From: Desulfatitalea alkaliphila
Lineage (GTDB): Bacteria; Desulfobacterota; Desulfobacteria; Desulfobacterales; Desulfosarcinaceae
Direction: 5' to 3'
Length of the DNA stretch: 64,000 nt
Assembly: GCF_022968795.1 (NCBI RefSeq)
Contig: NZ_JALJRB010000006.1
Span: forward strand, 171,946 to 235,945
The position numbers and the translations under genes are program-made. The notes under the pieces are model-generated. The model made no database searches. It saw only the letters and a list, made by a program, of their open reading frames with translations, and was not told the origin of the DNA. Numbering within the stretch: position 1 is the stretch's first letter; each line of letters starts with the position of its first letter. Below are positions 21,604 through 30,960 of the stretch, piece after piece.

Positions 21604-23178
21604 TTACAGTTGAAAACTCTCCTTGGCGCCGGCAAATTTCTCTCGCAGTTTCGGTTTCTCGATCTTGCCTGTCGGGTTGCGCGGGACATCGTCGAAGATG
21701 ATCTTGCGCGGCCGTTTGTAGCGGGGCAGCGCCTCGCAAAAGGTTCGCACCTCTTCCTTGGTCAAGGTATGCCCCGGCTTGGCTCGGATGATGGCGGTGG
21801 CGATCTCGCCCAAGCGCAGGCTGGGCAGGCCGATGACGGCCACGTCCTGCACCTTGGGATGGGATTGGAGAAAATCTTCGATCTCAACGGGGTACACATT
21901 CTCGCCGCCGGTGATGATCACATCCTTCTTGCGGTCCACCAGCCAGATGAACCCGTCCTGATCCAGCCGGGCGATGTCGCCGGTGAGCAACCAGCCGTCT
22001 TTGAACGCCCCGTCGGTGGCTTCGGGATTGCGGTAGTACTCACGCATGACACCCGGTCCCCGGATGATCAGCTCGCCGGGCATGCCCGCCGGGACGGTTT
22101 GCAAGCGATCATCGACGATCTCGAATTCCCAGTCGAAGCCGGGACGCCCGATGGCGCCCACCTTGTGGCGGTTGTCGATGCCCAGGTGGATGCAGCCCGG
22201 TCCGGTCGATTCGGTCAGACCGTAATTGGTGTCGTACTGGTGATGGGGGAAGATTTTGAACCACTCCTTGATCAAACTGGGCGGTACCGGTTGCGCGCCG
22301 ATGTGCATCAAGCGCCATTGGTCCAACTTGTAGTTGCGCAATTTGAGCTCGCCGCTTTCGATGGCGAACAGGATGTCCATGGCCCACGGTACCAATAGCC
22401 ACACCACGGTCACCTGCTCCTCGGACACCGCCTCCACGATCCAGCGCGGCTCGATGCCCCTCAGAATCACCGCCGGTGCGCCCACGATGAAGTTGCCGAA
22501 CCAGTGCATCTTGGCGCCGGTGTGGTAAAGCGGCGGCAGGCAGAGAAAGTTGTCCTGGTGGGTCTGGCGGTGGTGATGGTTTTCCACAATGCAGGCCGCT
22601 TCCAGGTTGCGATGGGTCAACAGCGCCCCTTTGGGGGTGCCGGTGGTGCCGGAGGTGAAATAGAGGGCCGCCGCATCGGTGATGGTCAGGGGGACGGACG
22701 GATCGTGGTCCGGCTGCGTCGCGATGAAGTTGTCATAGGGCTGGGCAAAGGCGGGGCACTGGTCCGGCGGTCCGACGAACAGGTAGCGGCGTATGGTCCC
22801 GTCGAGGCTTTCCTTGACGGCGGTGATGCGTTCAACGAATTCCGGCCCGAATACCATTGCCACCGGCTCGGCCAGGCCCACACAGCGGGCGATGGTTTCG
22901 GCGCTGAAACGGAAATTGAGCGGAACGGCGATGGCGCCACTGCGCAGGATGCCGAAATAGATGGGCAGCCATTCGATGCAGTTGGTCATCAAGTGCACCA
23001 CACGGTCGCCCGGCTGGACGTCGTCGCCCTTCAAGGCGTGGGCCAGCCGGTTGGCGTGGGCGTCGAACATCTCCCAGGTCAGTGTGATGCGCCGCTGATG
23101 CGCGGGGTCCCGTTCGATCAGCGCGATTTCGTTGCCGTACATGCGCCTGTTGCGTGCCAGAATTTCGGTAATGATCAT
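21604..23178 (-). CDS. AMP-dependent acyl-CoA synthetase / fatty-acid-CoA ligase
   Basis: 524 aa; ATG at 23178 after GAGGTG. ANL-superfamily adenylate-forming enzyme that activates a carboxylic acid to the acyl-AMP and then the CoA thioester. Motifs in order: P-loop YFTSGTTGTPKGALLTHRN (about 165-183), YGLTESTG (A5, about 300), LTGDIARLDQDGFI (A7/A8), VDRKKDVIITGGENVYPVEIE and the catalytic-lysine end PRNPTGKIEKPKL. Most like long/medium-chain fatty-acid ligases; substrate cannot be decided. It stands alone, divergent from serA and convergent with dnaK. Confidence 0.92.
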   Translation of the reverse strand: MIITEILARNRRMYGNEIALIERDPAHQRRITLTWEMFDAHANRLAHALKGDDVQPGDRVVHLMTNCIEWLPIYFGILRSGAIAVPLNFRFSAETIARCVGLAEPVAMVFGPEFVERITAVKESLDGTIRRYLFVGPPDQCPAFAQPYDNFIATQPDHDPSVPLTITDAAALYFTSGTTGTPKGALLTHRNLEAACIVENHHHRQTHQDNFLCLPPLYHTGAKMHWFGNFIVGAPAVILRGIEPRWIVEAVSEEQVTVVWLLVPWAMDILFAIESGELKLRNYKLDQWRLMHIGAQPVPPSLIKEWFKIFPHHQYDTNYGLTESTGPGCIHLGIDNRHKVGAIGRPGFDWEFEIVDDRLQTVPAGMPGELIIRGPGVMREYYRNPEATDGAFKDGWLLTGDIARLDQDGFIWLVDRKKDVIITGGENVYPVEIEDFLQSHPKVQDVAVIGLPSLRLGEIATAIIRAKPGHTLTKEEVRTFCEALPRYKRPRKIIFDDVPRNPTGKIEKPKLREKFAGAKESFQL

Positions 23179-23307
23179 TGTTGTCACCTCGAATTGAAGG
23201 GCGCTGCGGCCCGTGGCCGACACCTATCGGCACTGCTACGATGGCCAGGGGCATAGCAGACTATCTCTTTTGGTGTAAAGTTTAAAAGGTTTGGTGCCTA
23301 TTTGGTC

Positions 23308-23336
23308 TTGAACATCGTCATCAATTTCACTAATAT
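23308..23336 (+). promoter_or_regulatory. Sigma70 promoter of the serA leader
   Basis: TTGAAC (23308-23313), 17-base spacer, TAATAT (23331-23336). Predicted start near 23343, giving a leader of about 150 nt before serA that contains an intrinsic terminator. Confidence 0.7.
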
Positions 23337-23378
23337 GACCCCATTTATTTTTCTACCGCCGAAACGGCCTGGCGCCGG

Positions 23379-23495
23379 ATGCCATTCGAAATATTCGACA
23401 GCCGTTCGCTGCGGCCGGGAGACGCGAGCAGCGCCGGCCTTTTTTTGTGTTGGGTGGCGGACTACCAGATGATTCATTCGGGAAGGAAATCATGA
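23379..23495 (+). CDS. Short leader ORF upstream of serA (38 aa), possible leader peptide
   Basis: ATG at 23379 opens a 38-codon frame whose TGA (23493-23495) overlaps the serA ATG (ATGA). The sequence begins MPFEIFDSRSLRPGDASSAG: serine is residue 8, 10, 17 and 18, i.e. serine codons just before and within the terminator hairpin at 23413-23446. The ribosome site is weak (GGCGCCGG). The coupling overlap and serine placement suggest a regulatory leader peptide, but it may equally be chance. It is too short for family assignment. Confidence 0.35.
   Translation: MPFEIFDSRSLRPGDASSAGLFLCWVADYQMIHSGRKS
23413..23446 (+). terminator. Intrinsic terminator inside the serA leader (candidate attenuator)
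   Basis: GGCCGG (23413-23418), short bulge, CGC, loop GAGCA, GCG, CCGGCC (23434-23439), then seven T. No upstream plus-strand gene needs this terminator: dnaK has its own at 21580 and the intervening gene is on the other strand. An upstream segment, GGCCTGGCGC at 23366-23375, can pair with the terminator 3' arm GCGCCGGCC with one bulged T, giving a mutually exclusive antiterminator. Confidence 0.7.
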
Positions 23496-25075
23496 TGAAA
23501 GTGCTTGTGAGCGACAATTTGGGAGAGGTGGGCATCCAGATGTTCCGGGAGGCCGAAGGGATTGAGGTGGATGTAAAGACCGGTCTGGCGCCGGAGGAGC
23601 TCAAGGCCATCATCGGCCAATACGATGCCCTGGCCATCCGCAGCGCCACCAAGGTGACCGAGGAGCTGATCGCGGCGGCGCCCAAGCTGAAGGTGGTGGG
23701 CCGGGCCGGCATCGGTTTGGACAATGTGGATATCCCCGCGGCCACCAAACGCGGTATCGTCGTGATGAACACCCCTACCGGCAATGTGATCACCACCGCC
23801 GAACACGCCATCGCCATGATGCTGGCACTGAGCCGCAATATTCCTGCCGCCACCGCCTCCCTCAAGGCCCAGCGCTGGGAGAAAAAAAGCCTGCAGGGAC
23901 GCGAGCTTTACCAAAAGACGCTGGGGGTGGTCGGCTACGGCAAGATCGGCGCCATCGTGGCCGATCGTGCCCGCGGACTGCGGATGCGGGTTGTCATCTA
24001 TGACCCCTTCGTCCCCCCCGAGAAGATTACCGCCGATGGTTACGAGGCGGTTTCCCTGGAAGACCTCTACAAGCAGGCCGACTACATCACCGTCCATGTG
24101 CCCAAGCTCAAAACCACGGCCAATCTGATCAACAAGGAGGCCTTCGCACAGATGAAGCCGGGGGTGATGATCATCAACTGCGCCCGCGGGGGCATCATCA
24201 ACGAAGCCGACCTCTATGACGCCATCGTTGCCGGCAAGGTGGGTGGTGCGGCCCTGGACGTGTTCGAAATCGAACCGCCGGGAGACAACCCGTTGCTCAC
24301 CTTGGATCAGGTGATCTGCACGCCTCACCTGGGCGCCTCGACCGCCGAAGCCCAGACCAATGTGGCCGTCATGGTGGCGCGCCAGATCATCGACTATCTG
24401 ACCAGCGGCACCATCGTCAACGCGGTGAATGTGCCGTCGGTGACCGGCGAACTGCTGGAAAAGATCGGCCCCTACATCAAGTTGGCCGAACAGTTGGGGC
24501 TGCTGCAAGCCCAGCTGATCCAAGGGGCGCCCAAGGAGGTGGTGGTCGAATATTTCGGTGATTTCCGGGGCATTGACCTTTCGCCGATCACCACGGCGCT
24601 GCTCAAAGGGTTGCTGACGCCCATGGTCAAAGAGGTGGTCAATTTCGTCAACGCCCACGTGCTGGCCAATCAGCGGGGCATCAAAGTGACCGAGGCCACC
24701 ATGGCCGCCCACGAAGAGTACACCTACTTGATCAACACCAAATTGGTCACCACCGAGGGCGAGAGCGTGGTGGCGGGCACCATTTTCGGCAAGCAGGACA
24801 CCCGGATCGTGCGCATCAACACCTTCCGCCTGGAGATGATTCCGTTGGGCCACATGGCGCTGATCCACAACCAGGACGTGCCCGGTTCCATTGGCGAGAT
24901 CGGCACGACCATCGGTAAACACAACATCAACATCGCACGCATGCAGGTAGGACAGGAAACGGGGGGCGACCGCAACATCATTTTCCTGTGCACCGACACA
25001 CCGATTCCGCAGGAAGTGATCGAGGAGCTGCGCGGTTTGCGCACGGTCAAGACAGTGACCCCCTTGGAGTTTTAA
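23492..25075 (+). CDS. serA: D-3-phosphoglycerate dehydrogenase (long form)
   Basis: 527 aa; start at the first of two tandem ATGs (23492, 23495) after GGAAGGA. First step of serine synthesis. N-terminal substrate domain, Rossmann NAD motif GVVGYGKIGAIVADRARG (about 145-165), catalytic residues in INCARGGIINEADL and PHLGASTAEAQ (His of the Arg-Glu-His triad), then the allosteric-substrate-binding domain (about 320-450) and a C-terminal ACT domain (about 455-527, MALIHNQDVPGSIGEIG), the usual serine-sensing module. The upstream terminator suggests control at the transcript level as well. Confidence 0.97.
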   Translation: MMKVLVSDNLGEVGIQMFREAEGIEVDVKTGLAPEELKAIIGQYDALAIRSATKVTEELIAAAPKLKVVGRAGIGLDNVDIPAATKRGIVVMNTPTGNVITTAEHAIAMMLALSRNIPAATASLKAQRWEKKSLQGRELYQKTLGVVGYGKIGAIVADRARGLRMRVVIYDPFVPPEKITADGYEAVSLEDLYKQADYITVHVPKLKTTANLINKEAFAQMKPGVMIINCARGGIINEADLYDAIVAGKVGGAALDVFEIEPPGDNPLLTLDQVICTPHLGASTAEAQTNVAVMVARQIIDYLTSGTIVNAVNVPSVTGELLEKIGPYIKLAEQLGLLQAQLIQGAPKEVVVEYFGDFRGIDLSPITTALLKGLLTPMVKEVVNFVNAHVLANQRGIKVTEATMAAHEEYTYLINTKLVTTEGESVVAGTIFGKQDTRIVRINTFRLEMIPLGHMALIHNQDVPGSIGEIGTTIGKHNINIARMQVGQETGGDRNIIFLCTDTPIPQEVIEELRGLRTVKTVTPLEF

Positions 25076-25091
25076 CTGTTTAGGAGGGCGA

Positions 25092-25427
25092 ATGACGCAA
25101 GAGCGCAAGGACGGCAAGCCGGCGGAGGCCACCGAAGATCGGACCGCCCCGCAAGAGGAAGGGACCCAAAAGCACTACGCGTTGCCCAAGATCGATTTTT
25201 CCACCTTCATTTTATCGATCAACTCGTCCGCGCTGGTGCAACTGGGTCTCATCGAAGATCCCGCTTCGGGCCGGAAGACAAGGAACTTGGCCCTGGCCAA
25301 ACAGACCATCGACCTGATCGCCATGCTGGAGGAGAAGACCCGCGGCAACCTGACCAGTGACGAGGAGAATATTTTGAAGAACATTCTCTATGAGTTGCGC
25401 ATGCTCTACGTCAAGGAAAAGGGCTAG
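25092..25427 (+). CDS. DUF1844-family protein
   Basis: 111 aa, AGGAGG upstream, 16 bases after serA. A charged N terminus (1-30) precedes the conserved core: IDFSTFILSINSSALVQLGL, then NLALAKQTIDLIAMLEEKT and LTSDEENILKNILYELRMLYV. This pattern is the DUF1844 family, mostly helical small proteins often found in deltaproteobacteria. Function unknown. Adjacent to ispE. Confidence 0.88.
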   Translation: MTQERKDGKPAEATEDRTAPQEEGTQKHYALPKIDFSTFILSINSSALVQLGLIEDPASGRKTRNLALAKQTIDLIAMLEEKTRGNLTSDEENILKNILYELRMLYVKEKG

Positions 25428-25474
25428 CGCGGGCCGACAGGCGGCGCAACACTGCACCTGAAGCCGGATGATCG

Positions 25475-26329
25475 ATGGAACTGCTGGCACCGGCCAAAAT
25501 CAATCTTTTCCTCTACGTGACGGGGCGTCGTCCGGACGGCTATCACGAGCTGTGTTCCTTGATGTGCGCCGTGGCGATATATGACCGGTTGGTGCTCCGG
25601 ATGGGGGGTGCACGCAGCACCGTTGCGTGCCATGGTTGCGACCTGCCCTTGGACGGCACCAATCTGGCCCTCGGCGCGGTCACGGTTTTCAACGCCGCGC
25701 TGGCCGCCGAGACCCAGCGGCGGCCGGAGCAGGTCGCCATCCGGCTGGACAAGAAGATTCCCGTGGGGGCGGGGTTGGGGGGCGGCAGCAGCGACGCGGC
25801 CGCTGTCCTCAAAGGGCTCAATGCCTACCACGGGCACCCTTTCGACGAAGGGCGGTTGTGCGCCCTGGCCCTCGTCCTCGGGGCCGATGTGCCGTTTTTC
25901 ATCCGCGGGCGGCCCGCGCTGGTAACCGGCATCGGTGAACGGATCCGTCCCTATGCCGGCCTGCCGGCCATGGACGTGGTGATTGTCTACCCCGGCTTCG
26001 GCTTGTCCACCGCCGCGGTGTTCAAAAACCTCAATTTGGCATTGACAAAATCGAAAAAAAAACTTAGGTACTTTCCCTTTAATAATGGAAGTTTCAGTGC
26101 GACCCACCACTTGCATAACGATTTGGAGGCAGGGGTGGGCGAGCACTTTACGGTCCTGGCCGACATTAAAGAGAGGCTGTGCCGGCTGGGTGCCATGGGC
26201 GCAGCCATGACCGGCAGCGGTTCGGCGGTGTTCGGGTTGTTCGCGAATGCGGCGGATGCGTCAAAGGCCAAGGATGTTTTGGAACAGCAGCCGGGATGGC
26301 AGGTGTTCGCCACCCGCCTGCTGACATGA
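25475..26329 (+). CDS. ispE: 4-diphosphocytidyl-2-C-methyl-D-erythritol kinase
   Basis: 284 aa GHMP kinase of the non-mevalonate isoprenoid pathway. N-terminal LLAPAKINLFLYVTGRRPDGYHEL carries the substrate-binding Lys and the HEL motif; ATP-binding loop PVGAGLGGGSSDAAAVLKGL at about residues 92-111; C-terminal GAAMTGSGSAVFGLF. Length is normal. tRNA-Gln and prs follow, an order typical of deltaproteobacteria. The ribosome site is weak. Confidence 0.96.
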   Translation: MELLAPAKINLFLYVTGRRPDGYHELCSLMCAVAIYDRLVLRMGGARSTVACHGCDLPLDGTNLALGAVTVFNAALAAETQRRPEQVAIRLDKKIPVGAGLGGGSSDAAAVLKGLNAYHGHPFDEGRLCALALVLGADVPFFIRGRPALVTGIGERIRPYAGLPAMDVVIVYPGFGLSTAAVFKNLNLALTKSKKKLRYFPFNNGSFSATHHLHNDLEAGVGEHFTVLADIKERLCRLGAMGAAMTGSGSAVFGLFANAADASKAKDVLEQQPGWQVFATRLLT

Positions 26330-26373
26330 AAGCGGACAGCGGCGCACGCGACCGCATGCCTGCAGATAGATAC

Positions 26374-26448
26374 TGGGGCGTCGTCAAGTGGTAAGACACA
26401 GGATTTTGGTTCCTGCATTCGGAGGTTCGAATCCTCCCGCCCCAGCCA
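26374..26448 (+). tRNA. tRNA-Gln (anticodon TTG)
   Basis: 75 nt with encoded CCA. Acceptor stem TGGGGCG/CGCCCCA, D arm with AAGTGGTAAGAC, anticodon stem CAGGA/TCCTG around TTTTGGT (anticodon TTG, reading CAA), T arm GGAGGTTCGAATCCTCC. U1-A72 start and discriminator G are Gln-like. Located between ispE and prs. Confidence 0.97.
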
Positions 26449-26486
26449 ATCTTTCAGCCTTTCGCGCGATGGGGGAATAAGATACC

Positions 26487-27440
26487 GTGCCAAGTAGAAC
26501 ACTAAACGACTTCTGGATTTTTTCCGGCAACTCCAACCCGGCCTTGGCCAAAAAAATCTGCGAATATCTTAAAATGCCCCTGGGCGGCGCGAAGGTGACC
26601 ACCTTCAGCGACGGCGAAATTCAGATTGAGATCGAAGACAATGTGCGCACCAAGGATGTGTTCATTGTGCAGTCCACCTGTTGTCCGGTCAACAACAACC
26701 TGGTCGAAATGCTCTTGATGCTCGACGCCATGAAGCGGGCATCGGCCAGTCATATCACCGCCGTGCTGCCCTACTACGGCTACGCCCGACAGGATAAGAA
26801 GGTCGCCCCCAGGGTGCCCATCAGCGCCAAGCTGATGGCCGATCTGATCACCACCGCGGGCGCCGACCGGCTGATCACCCTGGATTTGCACGCCGGTCAG
26901 ATCCAGGGGTTTTTCAATATTCCGGTGGACAACCTGTTCGCCGCGCCGGTTATCCTCAAATATATCCGCAACGCATTCGCCAACGATATCGTGGTGGTCT
27001 CCCCGGACGCCGGCGGCGTGGAACGGGCGCGGGCCTTCGCCAAGCGTTTGCAAGCCAGCCTGGCCATCGTCGACAAGCGGCGTACGGCGCCCAACGAGGC
27101 CAAGGCCATGGCGGTGATCGGGGATGTGCGGGATAAAACGGCCATCATCCTGGATGACATGGTGGATACGGCCGGCACCATGACCGAAGCGGTTGGGGTG
27201 CTGCTGGAAAACGGCGCCACAGAGGTGCACGCCTGTTGCGTCCATCCCGTCTTGTCCGGGCCGGCCATCGGCCGCCTCCAGTCATCCGAGCTCCAAAGCC
27301 TTGTCGTCACCGACACCATTCCACTGTCGCCCGAAGCGGCCGCCTGCGACAAGATCAAGGTGCTCTCCATCGCCGAGTTGGTGGGAGAGGCCATCATTCG
27401 AAGCAATCGGGGCGATTCGGTGACATCCCTGTTCGTTTAA
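26487..27440 (+). CDS. prs: Ribose-phosphate pyrophosphokinase
   Basis: 317 aa, GTG start at 26487 after GGGGGA. Makes PRPP from ribose-5-phosphate and ATP. Motifs: [17 protein letters not shown], the flexible catalytic loop [17 protein letters not shown], metal site [30 protein letters not shown] and the PRPP-binding loop [14 protein letters not shown] (about 223-236). Class I, bacterial type. Upstream of rplY, as in related genomes. Confidence 0.97.
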   Translation: MPSRTLNDFWIFSGNSNPALAKKICEYLKMPLGGAKVTTFSDGEIQIEIEDNVRTKDVFIVQSTCCPVNNNLVEMLLMLDAMKRASASHITAVLPYYGYARQDKKVAPRVPISAKLMADLITTAGADRLITLDLHAGQIQGFFNIPVDNLFAAPVILKYIRNAFANDIVVVSPDAGGVERARAFAKRLQASLAIVDKRRTAPNEAKAMAVIGDVRDKTAIILDDMVDTAGTMTEAVGVLLENGATEVHACCVHPVLSGPAIGRLQSSELQSLVVTDTIPLSPEAAACDKIKVLSIAELVGEAIIRSNRGDSVTSLFV

Positions 27441-27476
27441 CCCGTCAAGTTTTGCAATAAGAAGGAGGATATTTCT

Positions 27477-28133
27477 TTGGATAACATCGCACTCAGCGGA
27501 GAAACCCGCACCACCAAGGGCAACGGTCCGGCCCGCGCAATGCGGCGGGAAGGGCGCGTGCCGGGTGTCCTGTACGGTCCGAAAACCGAACCGGTCATGC
27601 TTTCCCTGGCCACTCGGGATCTTGAAGATATTTTGAAAAAGGGCGGGTTGGGACGATCCGTGTTCGACCTGAAGCTCGATGAGGGCGCCCGAACCAAGAC
27701 CGTGATGATCAAGGAGATGCAGACCCATCCCATTTCACGGGCCTTTCTGCATGTGGATCTCTATGAAGTGGCCATGGATCGCCAAATCCGGGTCAACGTG
27801 CCTGTGATCACCACCGGAAAGTCCGCGGGCGTGGAGGAAGGCGGCATGTTGGAAATCATCCGCCGCGAGCTCGAGGTGCTTTGCCTGCCCAATCAGATTC
27901 CCGACAGCTTCACCATCGACATCTCCGATCTGGGCATCGGCGATTCGGTGCACGTGGAGGAAATCGAAACCGGCGAGGGCGTGGAAATTCCCCATGATGT
28001 CAACTTTACCATCTTGACAGTGGCCAGCCCGCAGCGGGCGGTCGAGGAAGAGGAAGCCGAAGAGGGCGAAGAGGGTGAAGCGGCGGAAGCGGAAGCCGGT
28101 GAGGAGACTGAAGAATCCGGGGACGAATCGTGA
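27477..28133 (+). CDS. rplY: 50S ribosomal protein L25 (Ctc/TL5 type)
   Basis: 218 aa; TTG start at 27477 with a perfect AAGGAGG. N-terminal L25 beta-barrel (ARAMRREGRVPGVLYGPK, binds 5S rRNA), then the C-terminal TL5 domain (about 95-185, LHVDLYEVAMDRQIRVNVPV), and a 25-residue Glu/Ala-rich acidic tail. The long two-domain form is general-stress protein CTC. Between prs and pth, the usual arrangement. Confidence 0.95.
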   Translation: MDNIALSGETRTTKGNGPARAMRREGRVPGVLYGPKTEPVMLSLATRDLEDILKKGGLGRSVFDLKLDEGARTKTVMIKEMQTHPISRAFLHVDLYEVAMDRQIRVNVPVITTGKSAGVEEGGMLEIIRRELEVLCLPNQIPDSFTIDISDLGIGDSVHVEEIETGEGVEIPHDVNFTILTVASPQRAVEEEEAEEGEEGEAAEAEAGEETEESGDES

Positions 28134-28168
28134 CCCGGCGCGCCATGCTGTGAAGATCGACAGATGCC

Positions 28169-28753
28169 ATGTCGGAACAAGAGGTCTATTTGGTCGCCGG
28201 GCTCGGCAATCCCGGTCCGGACTACGCAGCGACCCGCCACAACGCCGGATTCATGGTGATCGATGCCTTGGCGGAGGCGTGGAAAATTCCGATCACCAAG
28301 ACCAAGTTCAACGTGCTCCATGGGCGTGGGACCGGGGGGGGCAAGCCGGTTGTGCTGGCCAAACCCCAAAGCTACATGAACCGCAGTGGGCCGCCTTTGC
28401 GGGCCCTGGCCGATTATTTCAGGATTCAACGCCAGGCCATGGTTGTTGTTCACGATGACATCGACCTGGCTTACCAGAGATTAAAAATCAAGGAGAAAGG
28501 AGGGGATGGGGGACACAAAGGAATAAGATCGATCATGGATGCCTTTGGTAGCGAGGAGTTTGTGCGCTTGCGCATAGGGGTCGGTCGCGCCGCCGGCGAC
28601 AGGGATGTGGTTGGCCATGTGTTGGGTTCGTTCGACCCAGAGGAAAAAGCAATTTTGGCCGAGCTGATCCGAACGGCATGCGAAGCGATCGAAACCATTC
28701 TGACCAAAGGCACGACCCACGCGATGAACAGGTACAATCAGAACCTACGTTAA
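28169..28753 (+). CDS. pth: Peptidyl-tRNA hydrolase
   Basis: 194 aa. Recycles peptidyl-tRNA dropped from ribosomes. Signature VAGLGNPGPDYAATRHNAGF with catalytic His in RHNAG (about 25), KPQSYMNRSG, VHDDIDLAYQRLKIKEKGGDGGHKG-like region (positions about 90-115) and IGVGRAAGDRDVVGHVLG. Normal length. Shine-Dalgarno is weak. It follows rplY by 35 bases. Confidence 0.96.
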   Translation: MSEQEVYLVAGLGNPGPDYAATRHNAGFMVIDALAEAWKIPITKTKFNVLHGRGTGGGKPVVLAKPQSYMNRSGPPLRALADYFRIQRQAMVVVHDDIDLAYQRLKIKEKGGDGGHKGIRSIMDAFGSEEFVRLRIGVGRAAGDRDVVGHVLGSFDPEEKAILAELIRTACEAIETILTKGTTHAMNRYNQNLR

Positions 28754-28771
28754 CCGTAAATGGAGGAGAGA

Positions 28772-30805
28772 ATGGACTTTATTGCGAACAACATTGCGCT
28801 CGTTTGCACGATCGTTGGTTTGATAGGCGTTTTTTTTGCCATCATCTTGGCCGCCATCGTGAAGAGTGCCCCGGCGGGTGATGCTAAGATGCAGGAGATC
28901 GCCAACGCCATCAAGGAAGGCGCCATCGCCTACCTCAACCGCCAGATGAAATCCATGGGGATCACCGGCGCCATCCTTTTTATCATCATTGCTGTTGCCA
29001 TGAACTTCACGACCGCCATCGGTTTTCTGATCGGCGCCGTGGCCTCGTTCCTGGCCGGCTATATCGGCATGCGGGTGTCGGTTATCGCCAATGTGCGCAC
29101 CGCGGAAGCCGCCAAGAAAGGCATGGCCGCCGGTCTGAACATGGCTTTCAGAGGCGGTTCGGTTACCGGTATGATGGTGGCGGGCCTGGCCCTGACCGCC
29201 GTTGCCGGTTACTACACCGTGCTGACCGGAATGGGCATTGCCCCCAAAGAGGCGGTCATCGCGCTGGTAGCCCTCGGCTTTGGCGGCAGCTTGATCTCCA
29301 TCTTTGCCCGTTTGGGCGGTGGTATCTTCACCAAAGGCGCCGATGTGGGTGCCGACTTGGTGGGTAAAGTGGAAGCGGGCATTCCCGAAGACGACCCCCG
29401 CAACCCCGCCGTGATCGCCGACAACGTGGGTGACAACGTGGGTGACTGTGCCGGTATGGCCGCCGACCTGTTCGAAACCTACGCGGTGACCGCCGTGGCC
29501 GCCATGCTCATCGGCAACCTGCTCTTCCCCGATGTGCTCATGGCAACCGAGTTCCCGATGGTTCTGGGCGCCATCTCCATCATCGCCTCCATCATCGCTG
29601 TTTTCTTTGTGCGCTTGGGCAAAAATGAGTATGTCATGGGCGCCCTCTACAAAGGGATGTTCGGCGCGGCCATTCTTGCCGCCATCGCCTTCTACTATGC
29701 TTGCACCCACTACATGGCCGACCTTGGTACCATCAGCGCCATGAATATTTACTGGTCCGCACTGATCGGTCTGATTTTGACCGTCGTGATCGTTATCATC
29801 ACCGAATACTACACCGGTAAATATGCTCCGGTGAAAGCCATCGCCGACGCCTCCACCACCGGTCATGGCACCAACATCATCGCCGGTCTGGCCGTCTCCA
29901 TGCAATCCACCGCCGCTCCGGTGCTGGCCATCTGTCTCGCCATTTTCATGGCCAATCAATTCGCCGGTCTCTATGGTATCGCCATGGCCGCCATGTCCAT
30001 GCTCTCCATGACCGGTATGGTCATCGCCATTGACGCCTACGGCCCCATCACCGACAATGCCGGTGGTATTGCCGAAATGGCCAATATGGATGAGAGCGTT
30101 CGCAACGTCACCGATCCTCTGGATGCGGTGGGCAACACCACCAAGGCCGTCACCAAAGGCTACGCCATCGGTTCCGCCGGTCTGGCCGCCCTGGTGCTTT
30201 TCACCGCTTATGTCGAAGAGTTCAAAATCCTGGGCGCTGCCAAGGAGCTGATCTTCAATCTGTCCGACGTCAAAGTCGTCATCGGCCTGTTCATCGGCGG
30301 CCTGCTGCCCTACCTGTTCGCCTCTATCGCCATGAAGGCCGTTGGTAACGCCGGCGGCGCCGTTGTGGAAGAGGTGCGTCGTCAGTTCCGCGAGATCCCG
30401 GGCATCATGGAAGGTACCGGCAAGCCCGACTACAGTGCCTGTGTGGACATCGTCACCAAGTTCGCCCTCAAAGAGATGATGGTGCCTGCGCTGCTGCCGG
30501 TCGTCGCGCCGGTGCTTGTCGGCTTCATCCTGGGCCCCGTCGCCCTGGGCGGTCTGCTCATCGGCAGCATCGTGACCGGTCTGTTCGTGGCCATTTCCAT
30601 GACCACCGGTGGCGCTGCCTGGGACAATGCCAAGAAATACATTGAAGACGGCCACTTGGGCGGCAAGGGCAGCGATGCTCACAAAGCGGCCGTGACCGGC
30701 GACACCGTCGGCGACCCGTACAAGGATACCGCCGGCCCGGCAATCAACCCAATGATCAAGATTCTCAACGTGGTTGCCCTGCTGATGGTGCCTTTCCTGA
30801 TGTAG
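28772..30805 (+). CDS. hppA: Membrane-bound proton-pumping pyrophosphatase, K+-independent type
   Basis: 677 aa with about 16 membrane segments; ATG at 28772 after GGAGGAG. Couples PPi hydrolysis to ion export at the inner membrane. Substrate motif [20 protein letters not shown] (about 190-210), Asp-rich [18 protein letters not shown], and a third set in [18 protein letters not shown]. The determinant stretch reads [10 protein letters not shown]: Lys then Thr three on marks the K+-independent H+-pumping subfamily. Sulfate reducers use such pumps to recover energy from PPi made during sulfate activation (general knowledge; not shown here). Confidence 0.95.
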   Translation: MDFIANNIALVCTIVGLIGVFFAIILAAIVKSAPAGDAKMQEIANAIKEGAIAYLNRQMKSMGITGAILFIIIAVAMNFTTAIGFLIGAVASFLAGYIGMRVSVIANVRTAEAAKKGMAAGLNMAFRGGSVTGMMVAGLALTAVAGYYTVLTGMGIAPKEAVIALVALGFGGSLISIFARLGGGIFTKGADVGADLVGKVEAGIPEDDPRNPAVIADNVGDNVGDCAGMAADLFETYAVTAVAAMLIGNLLFPDVLMATEFPMVLGAISIIASIIAVFFVRLGKNEYVMGALYKGMFGAAILAAIAFYYACTHYMADLGTISAMNIYWSALIGLILTVVIVIITEYYTGKYAPVKAIADASTTGHGTNIIAGLAVSMQSTAAPVLAICLAIFMANQFAGLYGIAMAAMSMLSMTGMVIAIDAYGPITDNAGGIAEMANMDESVRNVTDPLDAVGNTTKAVTKGYAIGSAGLAALVLFTAYVEEFKILGAAKELIFNLSDVKVVIGLFIGGLLPYLFASIAMKAVGNAGGAVVEEVRRQFREIPGIMEGTGKPDYSACVDIVTKFALKEMMVPALLPVVAPVLVGFILGPVALGGLLIGSIVTGLFVAISMTTGGAAWDNAKKYIEDGHLGGKGSDAHKAAVTGDTVGDPYKDTAGPAINPMIKILNVVALLMVPFLM

Positions 30806-30837
30806 CACCATTGTCACCTTCACTGGTCACGTAATAC

Positions 30838-30874
30838 CCGAAAAGGATCGGTCCTCTGGGCCGATCCTTTTCGG
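30838..30874. terminator. Intrinsic terminator after hppA
   Basis: CCGAAAAGGATCGG paired with CCGATCCTTTTCGG around a nine-base loop; the A/T flanks make it work in either direction. It separates hppA from the carD promoter at 30875. Confidence 0.88.
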
Positions 30875-30903
30875 TTGCAACTTTATGGATGCGATGTTAT
30901 TAT
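30875..30903 (+). promoter_or_regulatory. Sigma70 promoter for carD-rluD
   Basis: TTGCAA (30875-30880), 17-base spacer, TATTAT (30898-30903), immediately after the hppA terminator. Confidence 0.65.
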
Positions 30904-30960
30904 TGTGAGTACTTACAAGTGTGCATTTGAGTGATTCAACACAACGATTGCGATCTCCCT

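Noticed and set aside
19655..21739. 694-codon minus-strand open frame opposite dnaK
   Set aside because: Antisense of a highly conserved gene, His/Gly/Leu-rich, without domain or start signal.
28745..30823. 692-codon minus-strand open frame opposite hppA
   Set aside because: Antisense of the pyrophosphatase, extremely His/Gly/Asp-rich, with no motif.
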